Shown here one piece after another: positions 25,371 to 36,980 of a DNA stretch of 64,000 nucleotides (the first letter of the stretch is position 1; each line of letters starts with the position of its first letter). The notes under the pieces were generated by a model. That model was not told the DNA's origin. It was given only the letters and a program-made list of their open reading frames with translations, and ran no database searches. Position numbers and translations under genes: made by a program. Origin of the DNA: Anaspis maculata (taxonomy: Eukaryota; Arthropoda; Insecta; Coleoptera; Scraptiidae); assembly GCA_949128115.1 (NCBI GenBank), contig OX421963.1, forward strand, positions 80,595,635 through 80,659,634, read 5' to 3'.

Positions 25371-25579
25371 TCCCAAATATTGCACAAGTGATTACCCCCT
25401 CGAGTTCAGCTCTAGAATCAGGGGATTCGATTGGCTCTCGAAAATCCCTGGACAATGAATGATGGCGATTTTCGAGCACAAATGCATGGTAAATAGCATG
25501 ATTTTGTTTTTTCTTTTGTTTGCTAAAAGAGCACGACTCCGCAGGGTCGCATTTTTTTTCAGAATAATTATCTGGTTCA

Positions 25580-25694
25580 CTTCCATCTCATAAGTTCCGA
25601 ATAACTCTATTCGGCAGATGAACGCTGCGCTGTACGTTTTCTGCAGGACTTATCTGCCAAACAGAGTTATTCGGAACTTAATCAGAGATGGAAA
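25580..25694. mobile_element. 115-bp palindromic MITE
   Basis: ttccatctcataagttccga on the left pairs with TCGGAACTTAATCAGAGATGGAA on the right; the stem continues through ATAACTCTATTCGGCAGAT and ATCTGCCAAACAGAGTTAT. Confidence 0.7.
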
Positions 25695-26141
25695 TACCGG
25701 GCCTTAGTTGCATTGTTACATATTATTATCGTCGACCTGACTGTAATATTCCCTTTTCTGAAAAATTATATTCGAAACATAATAACAAATTGGTTCTAAA
25801 AACTGATCCTGGCGTCGAAAAAGCAGATGAAAAAGAAACAGGGTTCTTATCAGGCGGTTTTCTGCATGGCTTTTTCGGCTAATCCAATCCAGTTCGCACC
25901 TTCGACCGACTCTCAGCGTATTTACTATTTTTCATAGTTTTCTTGGCCGGTGTTCTTATAATTTGCCTACAAGTATGAAGAGAGGATTATTTGCTCTGGG
26001 ATTAGTTCAGCACTCAGCACAGTTCGTATGTTTCTTTTATTCTATTACTTGACTACAATGATTAGGGATCTAGATTTGATGTTTACTCGGATGTTTATTT
26101 GTGCATTATTTTCCATTCTATGTCTCCCCCAGTCGATAACA

Positions 26142-26760
26142 TAAGGACGGTGTTGAATTGGTAAAATAAGCGTTGCGAAATCTCCGCCGGGGACGGATTT
26201 TCGGCCTCGAAAAACAAGCTCCTTGGTTTAGTTGGAATGCTTGCTAAATGCAAGACGCGCCGTGTGTCGCATAGCACGTAAAATACGAACGATGGTGCCG
26301 ACCCCATGCGATGTTGGTGGTCGTTAAAAATCCCTACCCTGTGTTGGAACACACAGGGGTTCGGCAAAATTTCCGGTATAGTGGAGGAAAGTATTCACCG
26401 GCGTCGGTGTTAGGCCTCGTTGCGGAAATAGGCCGACGTTAAATAAACGAATAAAAAAAAAGCGTTGCGAAATCAATTCGTCTGGGTTTATTCCTTGACG
26501 GATTTTTACCATTTTGGTCTCTTTCGAAAGCTACAAGGATGAACTTTGGTTTGAGCCCATTGGCATTTCCAAAATCCAAGAATCATTTTTTCAAATGTGT
26601 AAGGTCAATTTTTTTTTATTTCGAAAATGCCAATGGGCTCAAACTAAAGTACATCCTTGTAGCTTTCGGAAGAGACCAAAATGATAAGAATCCGTCAAGG
26701 AATGAACCCACACGGATTGATTTCGCAACGCTTATTTCACCAATATGACTCCGTCCTTAA
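26142..26760. mobile_element. TIR element, TAAGGACGG ends, GGAATCAATTCC family
   Basis: The left end taaggacggtgttgaattgg pairs with CCAATATGACTCCGTCCTTA at the right. The internal inverted blocks (TTTATTCCTTGACGG, GGTCTCTTTCGAAAGCTACAAGGATG) match the relatives at 19089-19387 and 29223-32074. A retroposed sequence at 26183-26459 interrupts the left arm. Confidence 0.8.
26183..26459 (+). mobile_element. 277-bp retroposon with poly(A) and 15-bp target duplication
   Basis: The sequence from tccgccgggg to a terminal ATAAACGAATAAAAAAAA is bounded by aagcgttgcgaaatc at 26168-26182 and again at 26460-26474. This proves retrotransposition into the left arm of the TIR element. A tRNA-like A-box word, TGGTTTAGTTGG, occurs about 45 bp into the insert, but a convincing B box is not seen, so it may be a SINE or the 3' end of an unidentified LINE. 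Confidence 0.85.
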
Positions 26761-27347
26761 TCAAAGAAATATGAAACCCGAGATCTGTGAGGTATGTCAA
26801 TTGCAAGCTGTAAATATGATCTGAGGAGATTATTTGGTTTTGTCGAGACTTTATACAGTTCCGGGGATGTTTCCTTCACGTTTTGAGAACAAGTTTTTTT
26901 TTCAAATCATGATCACAGGGTCGTAATTTTAATTCAAAAATTCAAACTTTCAGCTGCCAGTATACCTACATAGTTCTTCTTGTTTTTCTTGCCATATCGG
27001 TGACCGTTTAACAACAACAAAAGTTGATAAGGTCCGCTGTACGGTCCTTAGCTCAAGCGTCGCGTCGTGGTGGAATTAATTTATCGGACGAACCGACTGA
27101 TGGTGGACGGGCGGCCATGGAATGGTGGCGGATGACGATGTGTTTTTTATGTTTAGGAAATACCTATGGCGGCCTTGAAAAAAACACCAAAAAGACAAAA
27201 TTGACAGATGGATATTGATTCCTTTCTTGACCCTTCAAAATTGACAGGCAACAATTGAAATTTTGCTGATGAATGTACAGGGTCCTGCAACAGTCAAGCT
27301 TCCTTAGCGCCCTTACCTTGCGAAATAGAGAAAAAGGTGTAATATAT

Positions 27348-28264
27348 ACAGGTGTCCGTTTTTCGAGGCTAAGCATGGGTATCTCGCTTATCTTGAGAGA
27401 TACAAAGTCGGTGAAATTAGGAAAAAGTTGCGCATTTTTATGACGATCAATGATCCAAAAAGAAATTTGACGTATCGATTTTCGTTTTTGAGATATCGTG
27501 AAAAAGCAGAAATTTGAATTTTTGTTTTTATTTTTTATTCAACAAACGGTTGAAGGTGGCCTTTTCTCATCTAGACATTGTTAGGGCACTTCTTCAAGGG
27601 GAATCCAAAGCTGCCAAAATCTTTATTCTAGCTTTCAAAGCAACCGAGATACGACATTCAACTTTTTTCTCTAATGGACGCCATATTGGATTTTTATATT
27701 TTTGAATACGGTATTCTTTTCTGGTTACAACCATGTGCCACATGTCATTAATGAATAAATGTTTAATATTTACGTTTTTTTCATTGTCGGTGCTGATTTT
27801 GTTTCCAAAGCACTCTTTGAAAAAAAATTTTTTTTTTGCTCAGAAGCATGAATTTAACAGTGACATGTGACACATCGTTGTAACCAGAAAAAAATGTTGT
27901 ATTCAAAAATGTCAAAATCCAATATGGCGCCCATGAGAGAAAAAAAGTTGAATGTCATATCTCGGTTGTTTTGAAAGCTAGAATAAAGATTTTGGCAACA
28001 ATGAATTCCCGTTAGAAAAGTGCCTCTACAATGTCTAAATTAGAAAAAGCTACCTTCAACCGTTTTTCAAATAAAAAATAAAAACAAAAATTACAAATTT
28101 CTTTTTTTTCCCGATATCTCGAAAACTAAAACTGACAAGTCAAATATCTTCTTGGATTATTGATCGTTATGAAAATTCGCAACTTTTTTCTAATTTAACC
28201 TACTCTGTATCTCTAAAGATAAGCGAGATACCCATGCTTAGCCTCGAAAAACGGACGCCCTGTA
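27348..28264. mobile_element. 0.9-kb foldback with TACAGGTGTCCGTTTTTCGAGG ends
   Basis: Arms of about 400 bp: tacaggtgtccgtttttcga and GCTAAGCATGGGTATCTCGC at the left recur inverted before CGGACGCCCTGTA at 28264. Inner blocks GGCGCCATATTGGATTTT and AGCTTTCAAAGCAACCGAGATA are also mirrored. No transposase frame is seen. Confidence 0.85.
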
Positions 28265-28624
28265 TATACGGGTGTTCCATTTTTGCGCTACAACAAAAAC
28301 AAAGATTTTTTTAAATATAATGCCCCACTTTTGATTCCATTTTTTTGTTCAGCTTTCCAAGCTCTATTATGAAGTGTATTTTTGTTTTTTTCAATTTGAG
28401 GCAGTGCTACCAACTGAAAATTGAAAATTGATTATTTTTTTTGTAATTTCAAGGTCAATTTTGAAAAATCGTAGAAGCTTCGTTTTTTAGAATCAAGGAA
28501 TGAAATTTGGCGTAACGTTGTCGAATAGACATGGATAAGTTGCATAAGTTCATGACAAAAAACTTCAGGTCAAGTTATACAGGGTGTGCAAATTTTTTTT
28601 TCGAAGTTCGCAAATTTGAAAATG

Positions 28625-29226
28625 CCATAAGTCATTTTTTACAATAGAATGCCCCCTAATTTATCTCACCATCCGATAGCTTCTTTCTACCTCTTTCATT
28701 TTTACTAGGCATACCCTACCCTTGAATTCCATAATTTCCGAGATAATCCATAATTTTGATAAAAATTGTCGTTTATTTGGATTTTTCATGTTCTGAGTAG
28801 GTCCTGATACAGAAAATCATATGTCAAAATAAGCACACCTCTCAACTTGACAGTTTCAAGATTTTTGAAGTCACGGAAACTGCCTTACTCACTGCTTCAA
28901 GCTCCATTTGAATTTCCTTTTTTCCATCGTGCAACGAAATTTTCTTTTGAAGAATTCACTTCGAATTGACTTGTTCTTAGTATCAAACCAAGAAAAATGT
29001 GTCAATTAGACATTTATCGATGATCACCATGGCCTGCCCGGCGTGGAAAATTTTAATAAACAGCACTTTTATCAAAATTATCGATTATCTCGGATATTAC
29101 GAGGGAAATTCTCAAATTTAGAGGTAGGGTACCCTGGTAAACATCGAGGAAAAAATGAAAGAGAAGAAAAAAGTTATCGAACGGTAAGATAAAATAGGGG
29201 GCATTCCGTTTGAAAAAAAAGACTTG
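28625..29226. mobile_element. 0.6-kb foldback inside the nest
   Basis: TAGAATGCCCCCTAATTTATCTCACC and TTTCTACCTCTTTCATTTTTAC at the left are mirrored by AAAATGAAAGAGAAGAAA and AAGATAAAATAGGGGGCATTCC at the right. Further in, ATAATTTTGATAAAA mirrors TTTTATCAAAATTATCG. Confidence 0.75.
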
Positions 29227-29269
29227 AGGGCAGAGTCATATTGGTGAAATAAGGTGTTGCTGAATCAAT

Positions 29270-31662
29270 GTTACGACCGAAGATGGGCCTACAGAAAGGA
29301 TACCGCTATTTTGCTTTGTTCTACACTTTATTTCGTAATTACAGCACTACGTACTATAGGCTGGATTCCGTCCACTGTATGGTTTGAGCATGGTATCGTC
29401 TGATATTTTCCTCCGGGTGCACTGTTCCACTTTTTGGTTGAAATTGGGCACTTCTCTGGTCGGTTCCGTTCCTGAGGGGTGTTCGCTTGTCCTTGTTGTC
29501 GTCCTAAGTGTCCTGTTGTGCAGGATAAACCTGAAATTACTGTTTTAATTAATTGGAAAACTTTGTTGACGAGGGTGATCCTGACCTCATTCGTGATTTC
29601 GTGTCAAACTGGGCCCGGCCGGTGGTTGCCGCGGATGATGGCTGTGTGGATCGGTGTTGATTTCGGCGTTGTCTCCGCTCCTCGAAGATGCAAGCTTCAC
29701 GGAAGAAATTGGAATTGGGAATTGACCGGTTTGTTTTGTTGTTCTGGCAGAATATTCCGTTCTGTCAATGCTGTCATACTTGGTTACCTGTCACTGGGCA
29801 TTGCTGCCAATCGAGCATATGAACTGACACTGTTTTTTTTTGTTGCACTTGCGCGGCAAAAACAGAAACAAGAAGTCTCAGTGGAGATAAACGAAAAAGT
29901 GGCGTCGCTATTTTTCCAAAAACGTGTAGCTACCTGTAAAGTGAAACCTCGACGGATTTTGTGCATTTTTCTCGTTGGAATTGAGAATTGGCCGTCGAGA
30001 TTTCGTCGAACCTGTTCGGATTAACACAGGTACACGTAAAAGCGAAATTTGTTTGAAAATTCGCACGACTGCGGTCGGATCAAAAATTGGAAAAATTCGT
30101 GACTTTGCCCCTTCACCTTCAATCTCCGATTTACCATCACCAGGTATGTCACTGATTTTCTTTGACGCGTTTCCCGAGGAAAACATTGTATATTTTTAGG
30201 CTTTTGGATTTTCTTTTCGTGGAAGGCGGAAGAAATACTTCTCTTCATCGTTGTTGAGGACGGAATCTGGAGCGCTGAAGTCGATCCGTACAACTGAGTT
30301 TTGCAGTGTATATCTGCCTACTTAAAGAGCCGCACACGATCTGAGGTGGGCTTTGGAATTTTGCTTTGGGTGCTTTGGTAATAATTTGTTGTTTTTTTTT
30401 TAGGCTCTTTTCCTCTTTTCTCTTCTCTTTTCTTTTCTTTCCTTTCCTTTTCTTTTCTTTGGTCTTTATTTTTCGTATTCATTTCCTGAGAATCGAAGTC
30501 GCAACCTGCTGGATCGAAGCGTGCCTTTTGGAAGTACCTATCGTTCGTGTGTGTCATCAGCAATACACGAGGCCACATCACCGTCATCTAGGTCGCCACC
30601 ATCAGTTAAGTTGCATGCTTCGGTTCCTTTTTTGTTTATTCTTATTTGTGTAGTGTGCTACTACGCTTGTAGTTGTAGTCAATACTATTATTCGGTCGTA
30701 GATATACCGCTAACCGTAGACACGTAGCACGTAGTTTAAATCAGTTGCAATCAATCAGTAGTGACGTCATACATTTGTTTTTATTGTATTGTATTTCGAA
30801 ATTGTGATTGAATTGATGCATAAGTAGTTGAGTTAGTTCTGGCGCTTGATTAACAGCTTAGTTCTGAATACTATTACGTAGTGCCGCATACTGGCGCTTG
30901 CCGCGGGTGGGTAGTTGCGGAATTGGTCGTAGTAGTAGTCGCTAATTTCGGTCTAGCCCCTAACAAAGACTGCCCCGTGTACACGTAGGTAACATCCTTG
31001 TTTAGGTTGCGCTTGTGTTTTTTTTACAGGACACTACCTACGGCTGAGGCTCAATACTTGCCTGTTTCGGTCGAATGGTGTCGCCGCTACACCCAGTATC
31101 ATTAACGTGTTGGTTTATTGTTCACTACTTACGGTATCAGCTCACTTAGGCCCTTCAGGCTCTTGTCAGTCAGGTTATGATACACCTGATATTTTATTTT
31201 AAACTGCACTTCATATAACTTATAACTGTACTTACCTTCACGTAATTTCTTTTGTTTTCAACATTATCATTTCCTGTCAAGTAATACAGACACACGAATT
31301 GGTTCTGGAATATATTTGTTTTATTACCTTCGCAATCACAACTACGTATTTTTTTTTTTTATAAGTGCTTACCTTATTGTGGCGGTCATTATTTCGTGGT
31401 TCATTTGAGCGCAATAAGTGATGAGTATCAAGTGACTTGGCGGCAAATTGGACTTTGTCTGATTTTCCCTTCTGACTATTTTTAGTTGTGTTTTCTTGAT
31501 CAAACATCTTTCGACCTTGTAGAACGGTACTGTGGTGAATCAACTAAACCACGTGGCGCCCAGTTATCTATTTACCCACCCCATTCTCCACTTGTAGTCG
31601 GCGGGCCTCTGCAGTATCTAACTACCTGGTCACAGGAAGGTAACGAATTGAAACGTGGTTAT
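29270..31662 (+). mobile_element. 2.4-kb insertion with 6-bp duplication, possibly LTR-derived
   Basis: atcaat occurs at 29264-29269 and again at 31663-31668, exactly where the host element would otherwise be continuous, so the intervening DNA is an insertion. It starts GTTACGACCGAAG (TGTTACGACC if one host base is included), a common start for insect LTRs, and contains TGGCGCCCA near 31552, a possible tRNA primer site. No second LTR or polymerase gene is recognised. The 181-codon frame at 29479-30024 has no domain I know. A CTTTT-rich pyrimidine tract lies at 30389-30461. Confidence 0.5.
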
Positions 31663-31720
31663 ATCAATCCGTCTGAGTTTATTCCTTGATAGAAATCTAT
31701 CACCCAGGTCTTTTTGGACC

Positions 31721-31940
31721 AAAGACGGCCCCGTAGCACAGTCGGTCATCTGCCGTCTGTGGTGCGGATGGCGCGGGTTCGAATCCCGGTCAGTCATGGA
31801 TGTTTTGTGTGTGTTCAAAAATTTGCGTATATTGTTCTTCAAATGTAATAATTTACTGTTATCAATAAAAGGCGCAAAAACTCCTATGGCGCTGATAAGC
31901 CGAGAAGGAAGAAAACATTTATTTATTATTTATTTATCTA
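31721..31940 (+). mobile_element. tRNA-derived SINE, full length, 10-bp target duplication
   Basis: A tRNA-like head carries an A box (GTAGCACAGTCGG) and a B box (GGTTCGAATCCCGG). The body ends in CTCCTATGGCGCTGATAAGCCGAGAAGG, the tail shared with 9500-9559, then an ATTT-rich tail. tttttggacc flanks it at 31711-31720 and 31941-31950. The acceptor stem does not pair well, so it is a SINE head rather than a working tRNA. It lies in an arm of the TIR element at 29223-32074. Confidence 0.85.
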
Positions 31941-32576
31941 TTTTTGGACCGAACCAAAGTACATCCTTGTAGCTTTCCAAAAAGACCTGGGTGATAGATT
32001 TCTGTCAAGGAATAAACTCAGACGGATTGATTCCGCAACGCCTCATTTTACCAATTTGACTCCGTCCCTAATAAATGGCAGTGCATGTGGCGAATTTGCG
32101 AAGTTCGAAAAAAAGTTCTGAACACCCTGTATCACTGAATCTCAATTTTTTTGTCATGGAATTTTCACCTCCTATTCGACTATTGTTGTGCCAAATTTCA
32201 TTCCTTGATTACAAAAAAAACAAGGCTCCTACGATTTAAAAAAAAACCCATTAAGATGACAAAAATTTTCACTTTTTAACTGTTAGTTGGTAGCACTGCC
32301 ACAAATTGAGAAAGCAAACATACGTTAATAATAGAGCTTGGGAAGCTGAACAAGGAAATGGAATCAAAAGTGGGGCATTTCATTGAAAAAAAATCTTTGT
32401 TTTTGTCGAGGTTCTCGTAATAGCGCAAGAATTGAACACCATGTATAAATAGTTAAAAATAATTTCACTGGTTAGAACTTTTCAAATCAATAATTTTATG
32501 CATAAAACTTTTTTTCTATCTCGTAAGAGAAGGGCGCTAGGAAAGCTCGACGCACTGTTGCAGGACCCTGTACCTA

Positions 32577-33330
32577 TACAGGGTGTCCCAGCTAAAACAA
32601 TCCAGCGCAATTTTCTGCGGAAATGTCAACAAAAAAAAATTCTCAATTGAGGGGAAGCCTGACGTTTTAGCTTTCTTTTGAGGGGGGCACCGATGCTTGT
32701 AGGTGTTCTAGTTTCCAAGAAAATGCAGTTTAAATCGGGCGAGTCACAAGAGTTCAAAAATTCATGACCGACAAAACAAAATACTTTAGAGGAAGAAAAA
32801 TCCTCTTTCTCTGGGCTTTCCATTGATGTGTCGCCGATGTCTTTACCTGGCCCAGTAAGCCAGATATTCTGCCTTACAGCCCAGCAAACACAATAATCGG
32901 GATTCATGACGACGTCACCGATCACACACTTGTTGATTATAACATCAGCCAGTATTCATTGCTATGGTGAATCCAGGTATGGTTGAAAAAGTCCTAGTAA
33001 CGACAAGTGTTAAAGTCAACAAGTGTGTGATCGGTGACGCTATGATCCTGATTATTGTGTTTGCTGGACTGTCGACACATCAATGTAAAGCCTAGAGAAA
33101 GAGAATTTTTTTTTTATCTGAAGTATTTTGTTTTGTTGATCATGAATTTTCGAAGTCTTGTGACTTGCCCGATTAAAATTGCATTTTCTTGGAAACTAGA
33201 GCACCTACACACATCGGCGCCCCCTCAAAAGAAAGCTAAAAGGTCAGGCTTCTCCTCAATTGATTTTTTTTTGTTGCCTTGATATTTTCTGAGAAAATAG
33301 TGCTGGATTGTTTTAGCTGGGACACCTGTA
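32577..33330. mobile_element. 0.75-kb foldback with TACAGGGTGTCCCAGCTAAAAC ends
   Basis: tacagggtgtcccagctaaa at 32577 pairs with GTTTTAGCTGGGACACCTGTA at 33330. The arms continue through ACAATCCAGC, TTTTCTTGGAAACTAGAACACC and CAACAAGTGTGTGATCGGTGACG for about 350 bp each. It is adjacent to, and outside, the nested cluster. Confidence 0.85.
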
Positions 33331-35930
33331 TATGTATACTCGTAATATGAGAATCCACCTTTACAACCCTTCTTCAAAGCTCCACTAGTTTTTAATTAGC
33401 AACTTTCACACTTTTGTTCCGATATTGTAAAAAAATTTGACAGAGCTTTCTGAAATAGTCTCAGATCAAGTCTGGGATGGATAATAAAAGTTTTTGGTCT
33501 AAAGTACCCGGCGGCATGAATTCTGGGCAGAAGGATCCTTTTTTTTGCTCCTACTCTTAATAATTGAAGATTAATCAAAGCTGACTTTGAATGTTTAGAT
33601 ATTTTACTTGATTCTGAAAAAGATTCCCGTTTAAAAATTTTGATTAGGGCATTGTTTACAAGATATTAGACAGTCACGGAGCTAGACTTTCAATGCCAGG
33701 TGGGTCAGCCCTGGGCCCAATAAATTGATGGTGGGCACAACAGAATAATAGCGCCGCTGGCAAAAAAAAATCAAATTAATAATAATTCTGCTAATAATAA
33801 TATCAAGAACATGAATCTCAATTGGTTTTTCGGGTTTTTCCAATTTTGATTTTCTAATTTTACCGAGAATTTTACCTAAATACAAAAAATACACAATCAT
33901 GCATAGAGCTTGGCAGCTTGGCGCTCAAAAATTGAGTTTTTCAGCTTATTCCTTCATTTTATTAATTAATTTTTGTGTAAAAATGTTAGAATGCTCTGGG
34001 TGGGCACCTCGGTGGGCACAAAGATTTTGGGGTGGGCATGACCCACCCAGGCCCTCCTTTAGCTCATTGCCTGATACTCGGCCTGATATTAGAGTTTACA
34101 TTTTCGATAGATACCTTGTAGGATTTAGAAAAAAGTTCCTGTTCCAAAATTTTAATTAGGGTTTTGTTTATAATAGCTGTATTACACTATACAATTTCTT
34201 GTACAATCTGCCAAAATAGTGTCAAAAAACAATGAACATGATTGTTGATTTGACAGATTGTTCAAGAAATTGTGTAGTGTAATACAGCTATGAGATATCT
34301 GAGTCCAAGGGCCAGTATTTCCGTCTCTGGTTAATTTTGAACAAAAGGTGTAGATGCCATAGCAACGATTGTTGGAACCATAGTATCTAGGGCAGTTACC
34401 CGCTAGTTCTTCAGAAAAAAGCTACCCCGGCATATAAATACTGAACCTGAATGTTTGGAAAACATCTCGAAATCCGAGTCGAAATCTCATTTTCAAGAGC
34501 TTCAAAAATCTAAGTTTGGAAAACTTCGTACCTAACTACCTAAGGATGATTTCTTAACGTAAAAGGCAAAAACCACCTGTTGCAGCTCGAAAATTTTGAA
34601 TTTTTTCCGATATTGACTTCTATGTAGATCTTTGAAATTGTGCTTGGAATTTTCGCAGGAGGCAACTCTCTGTATTCGCTTTTCATATTATCGTGATCCT
34701 CATACATAATTTTGAAAGCTGAATTCGAGGACGTATGCATCAGGGTGTTTCAATTTTAAATCGGTCCTGTCAAGGAATGATAGAAAGCTGCAGGGGCGAG
34801 TGCAGGGGCCTTATTTCTAGAGGGGAGAGATCACCGGAGAGTATTACTTGTCTAATCTCGACATCGGTCAAGGTAAGAAGTGAAGATTTTCACCCGAGTT
34901 TGAGTTTTCACCAGACTTTCACTACCTACCCCAAGTACCTAACGTTCGTCATTGTAAATTTTTCATTTCATCCTATAATATTGTTTTCAAGAAGTTCATA
35001 GCAATAACTATTATCAGTAACAAAAAATAAAGCGTGTTACGATACATACAAGTAAACGTCATCTGCTTTTCTCATTACTTGACAATGTTAAAGAACTCGC
35101 TAAAGCTCGTTCTTCAAAACATTATCTCGTAATGTAAAAACTATCTTCACGTAACCTAGGTACTTATATCGTAAATTACTAATATATTTTTTAGGTATAC
35201 TTACATATTTATGTCATTATGTCAATTTTTACACTACCAGATTAGGTACCTACACTTGAGTACTCAATAAAATAAGGTTTATAACCCGATATGTTCAACA
35301 CTGCAAATTATTTCCATACTTAGACCTCGACTTAGACCAAGCCAAGTTTTTCTCAGACTGAGTAATACGTTTACTTAGAATCATTTTCATTAGAAATAAG
35401 CTTATCCGATATAGTTAATGTTTAAAAAGAGGTTTAAGGTATTCTCTAACAGCCTTGATTTCCTATTAACCATAAGTAAACCAATAAGACATTATTTTAT
35501 TAAGTACCAAGTTGATTACTAATATTATAAGTAATACTACTTTCATAACTATCCGCAATTTTGATTATTTTACCAAATGGTTAACACTTTCATTGACGTG
35601 TGGGAAGCGCATAATATTACATAAAATAAGATGCAAGGTTATCTCATTATGATTAATGGACAATAAAATGTGAGTATCTCTCGCATTTACACCTGTACCA
35701 TTAGTGTTTCTCAATAATATAAAAACGTAATCAGCTGTGATTTTTTTATGATACACTTCAGACCTCAACAGAGAGCAATAATTACGACACATTACATTAT
35801 TTTTTATTAGGCATAATGTACCTAACCTATGGGTATGTATACCAATATAATTATGTGTAACGCGCATGCAATTAAAAAGATATTAACCTTGGATTGTTCG
35901 AAAATTTGAACTTGATCTAAAATAATCCCG
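33331..35930. other. Gene-free stretch
   Basis: AT-rich DNA containing one palindromic MITE (34173-34291). Near 33680-34060 GGTGGGCA words recur on both strands, hinting at one more old element. No exon is recognised. Open frames at 34735-35001 and 35565-35867 lack any domain. Confidence 0.4.
34173..34291. mobile_element. 119-bp palindromic MITE, copy 1 (TAGCTGTATTACACTA)
   Basis: tagctgtattacactatacaatttcttg pairs with the inverse at the right end (CAAGAAATTGTGTAGTGTAATACAGCTA). A second copy with the same ends and core (CAATCTGCCAAA, GTCACAAAACAATGAAC) is at 51424-51602. Confidence 0.85.
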
Positions 35931-36510
35931 TGTGCACGCCTTGAGACCGATTGACCACCTTGGGTCCGACGTTTCGTCCGTATTCCATCAGCAGGGCGCA
36001 CGTGTGTGTTTTGTTTTTACGTGTGAGTACGTCCCGTCTACGCCACTGGGATTCGCCGTCTCTTCCGTTTCGCAGCCGCTCTTCCGCCGCCGGCGGGCGG
36101 CCATTTTGTCGCAATTTCGGCGGGAAATCCGCGATAACACCGCCGCATTCTTGGCGTAAACAATGGCCAGGTACGAAACGGCATAATTGTTCTTTCAAGT
36201 TCTCTCACCTGGTAATACGAGTCGGCCATCTTGGATCCAAATCTCACATCACTCACTAAGACCAAGGCGGCAACACTGCTGCTACTGATGAGTGGGACTT
36301 TCGGAGAAACTTATTGCACGGACATGCTTCCCCGGCACTGTTCGCGGAAAACTTGGAAAATCGGTGAAAATTTCGGTGCAGTCGGTGCGGGAGTTTTCGC
36401 CAGGAATTTGGCGTATCACATTACGACGCGAGCTGCTCTGCCGGCGCAACAAACACTACTGAAATATTTTCATTGGCTGGTTGGCTCAGCTCTGGCAAAG
36501 GCTGAATAAT
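35930..36510. other. CpG-rich patch without a recognised gene
   Basis: This segment is clearly richer in CG dinucleotides than its surroundings (for example GCCGCCGGCGGGCGGCCATTTTG at 36083-36106, and TTTCGGCGGGAAATCCGCG). It includes GTCCGACGTTTCGTCCG, a word often found near the ends of insect retroelements. It could be a promoter with a noncoding first exon or a repeat remnant. Open frames on both strands here are not domain-bearing. Confidence 0.4.
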
Positions 36511-36980
36511 TCTACTCACAGATGGATGGGATGTGTATGTGTGCGTGTGTTTTGTTGGTTTCTGAACGTGTGTGCGTGTGGAAGCGTAGAGGAACAACAG
36601 GTGCTTGTACGTGCAAGCGTGACAGAGACGGGGGATCCGCGATCCGCGGCTGTCCTCTTTTTTGGGTTTTTCAAAGTTAATTTCGGAATGGAAGCGGCGA
36701 GGCTTTTGAATTTATGTGCAATATTGTGGTGGTGCATCACATTGAGGGATTTAGAATAGCTTATTGCGCGATTTTCCTGTTTTCATTTCTATGAAACCGC
36801 AATAAAGTTGAAGATCCGCAATAGCAGGTACCAAAGTACTAAGTACTAACACCTTTTTAGCACTTACTGGGGATAACCACTACAGTTCCCACTTGGGTAG
36901 GCATAGTGTAGGTATCGTAGATACCTAAACTGCGTAACAAAAAGTGTCACTCCCCAAAATTCCGCCTTTTTTGAAAACTA

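Larger units (their letters stand above)
29223..32074. mobile_element. TIR element, GGACGGAGTCA ends, split by a 2.4-kb insertion
   Basis: The left end reads TTGAGGGCAGAGTCATATTGG-TGAAATAAGGTGTTGC; the right end inverts to TTAGGGACGGAGTCAAATTGG. Internal TTTATTCCTTGATAGAAATC and GATTTCTGTCAAGGAATAAA, and the GGTCTTTTTGG/CCAAAAAGACC pair, place it in the same family as 19089-19387 and 26142-26760. Confidence 0.75.
28267..32445. repeat. Widely separated inverted arms (about 340 bp) of a split foldback
   Basis: The left arm 28267-28600 (GGTGTTCCATTTTTGCGCTA, AATGCCCCACTTTTGATTCCATTT, AGCTTTCCAAGCTCTATTAT) matches the inverse of 32095-32445 (ATAATAGAGCTTGGGAAGCTGAAC, GGAATCAAAAGTGGGGCATTTC, TAGCGCAAGAATTGAACACC). 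The loop of 3.5 kb is occupied by later insertions. Confidence 0.8.
27276..32573. mobile_element. Outermost element of a nested transposon cluster
   Basis: tacagggtcctgcaacagt at 27276 recurs inverted at 32555-32573 (ACTGTTGCAGGACCCTGTA). The pairing continues about 65 bp inward through AGCGCCCTTACCTTGCGAAATAGAG and TATCTCGTAAGAGAAGGGCGCT. Between these ends lie a 0.9-kb foldback (27348-28264), a long inverted pair (28267-28600 with 32095-32445), a third foldback (28625-29226), a TIR element (29223-32074), a 2.4-kb insertion and a SINE. Confidence 0.7.

Noticed and set aside
29479..30024. 181-codon open frame
   Set aside because: No recognisable domain, odd composition, and it lies inside an inserted repeat; probably chance.
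31721..31797. Functional tRNA gene
   Set aside because: A and B boxes are good but the acceptor stem does not pair and the sequence continues into a SINE body with target duplication.
36083..36260. Coding exon in the CpG-rich patch
   Set aside because: Frames are open on both strands because of composition; no conserved motif or splice pattern is seen.
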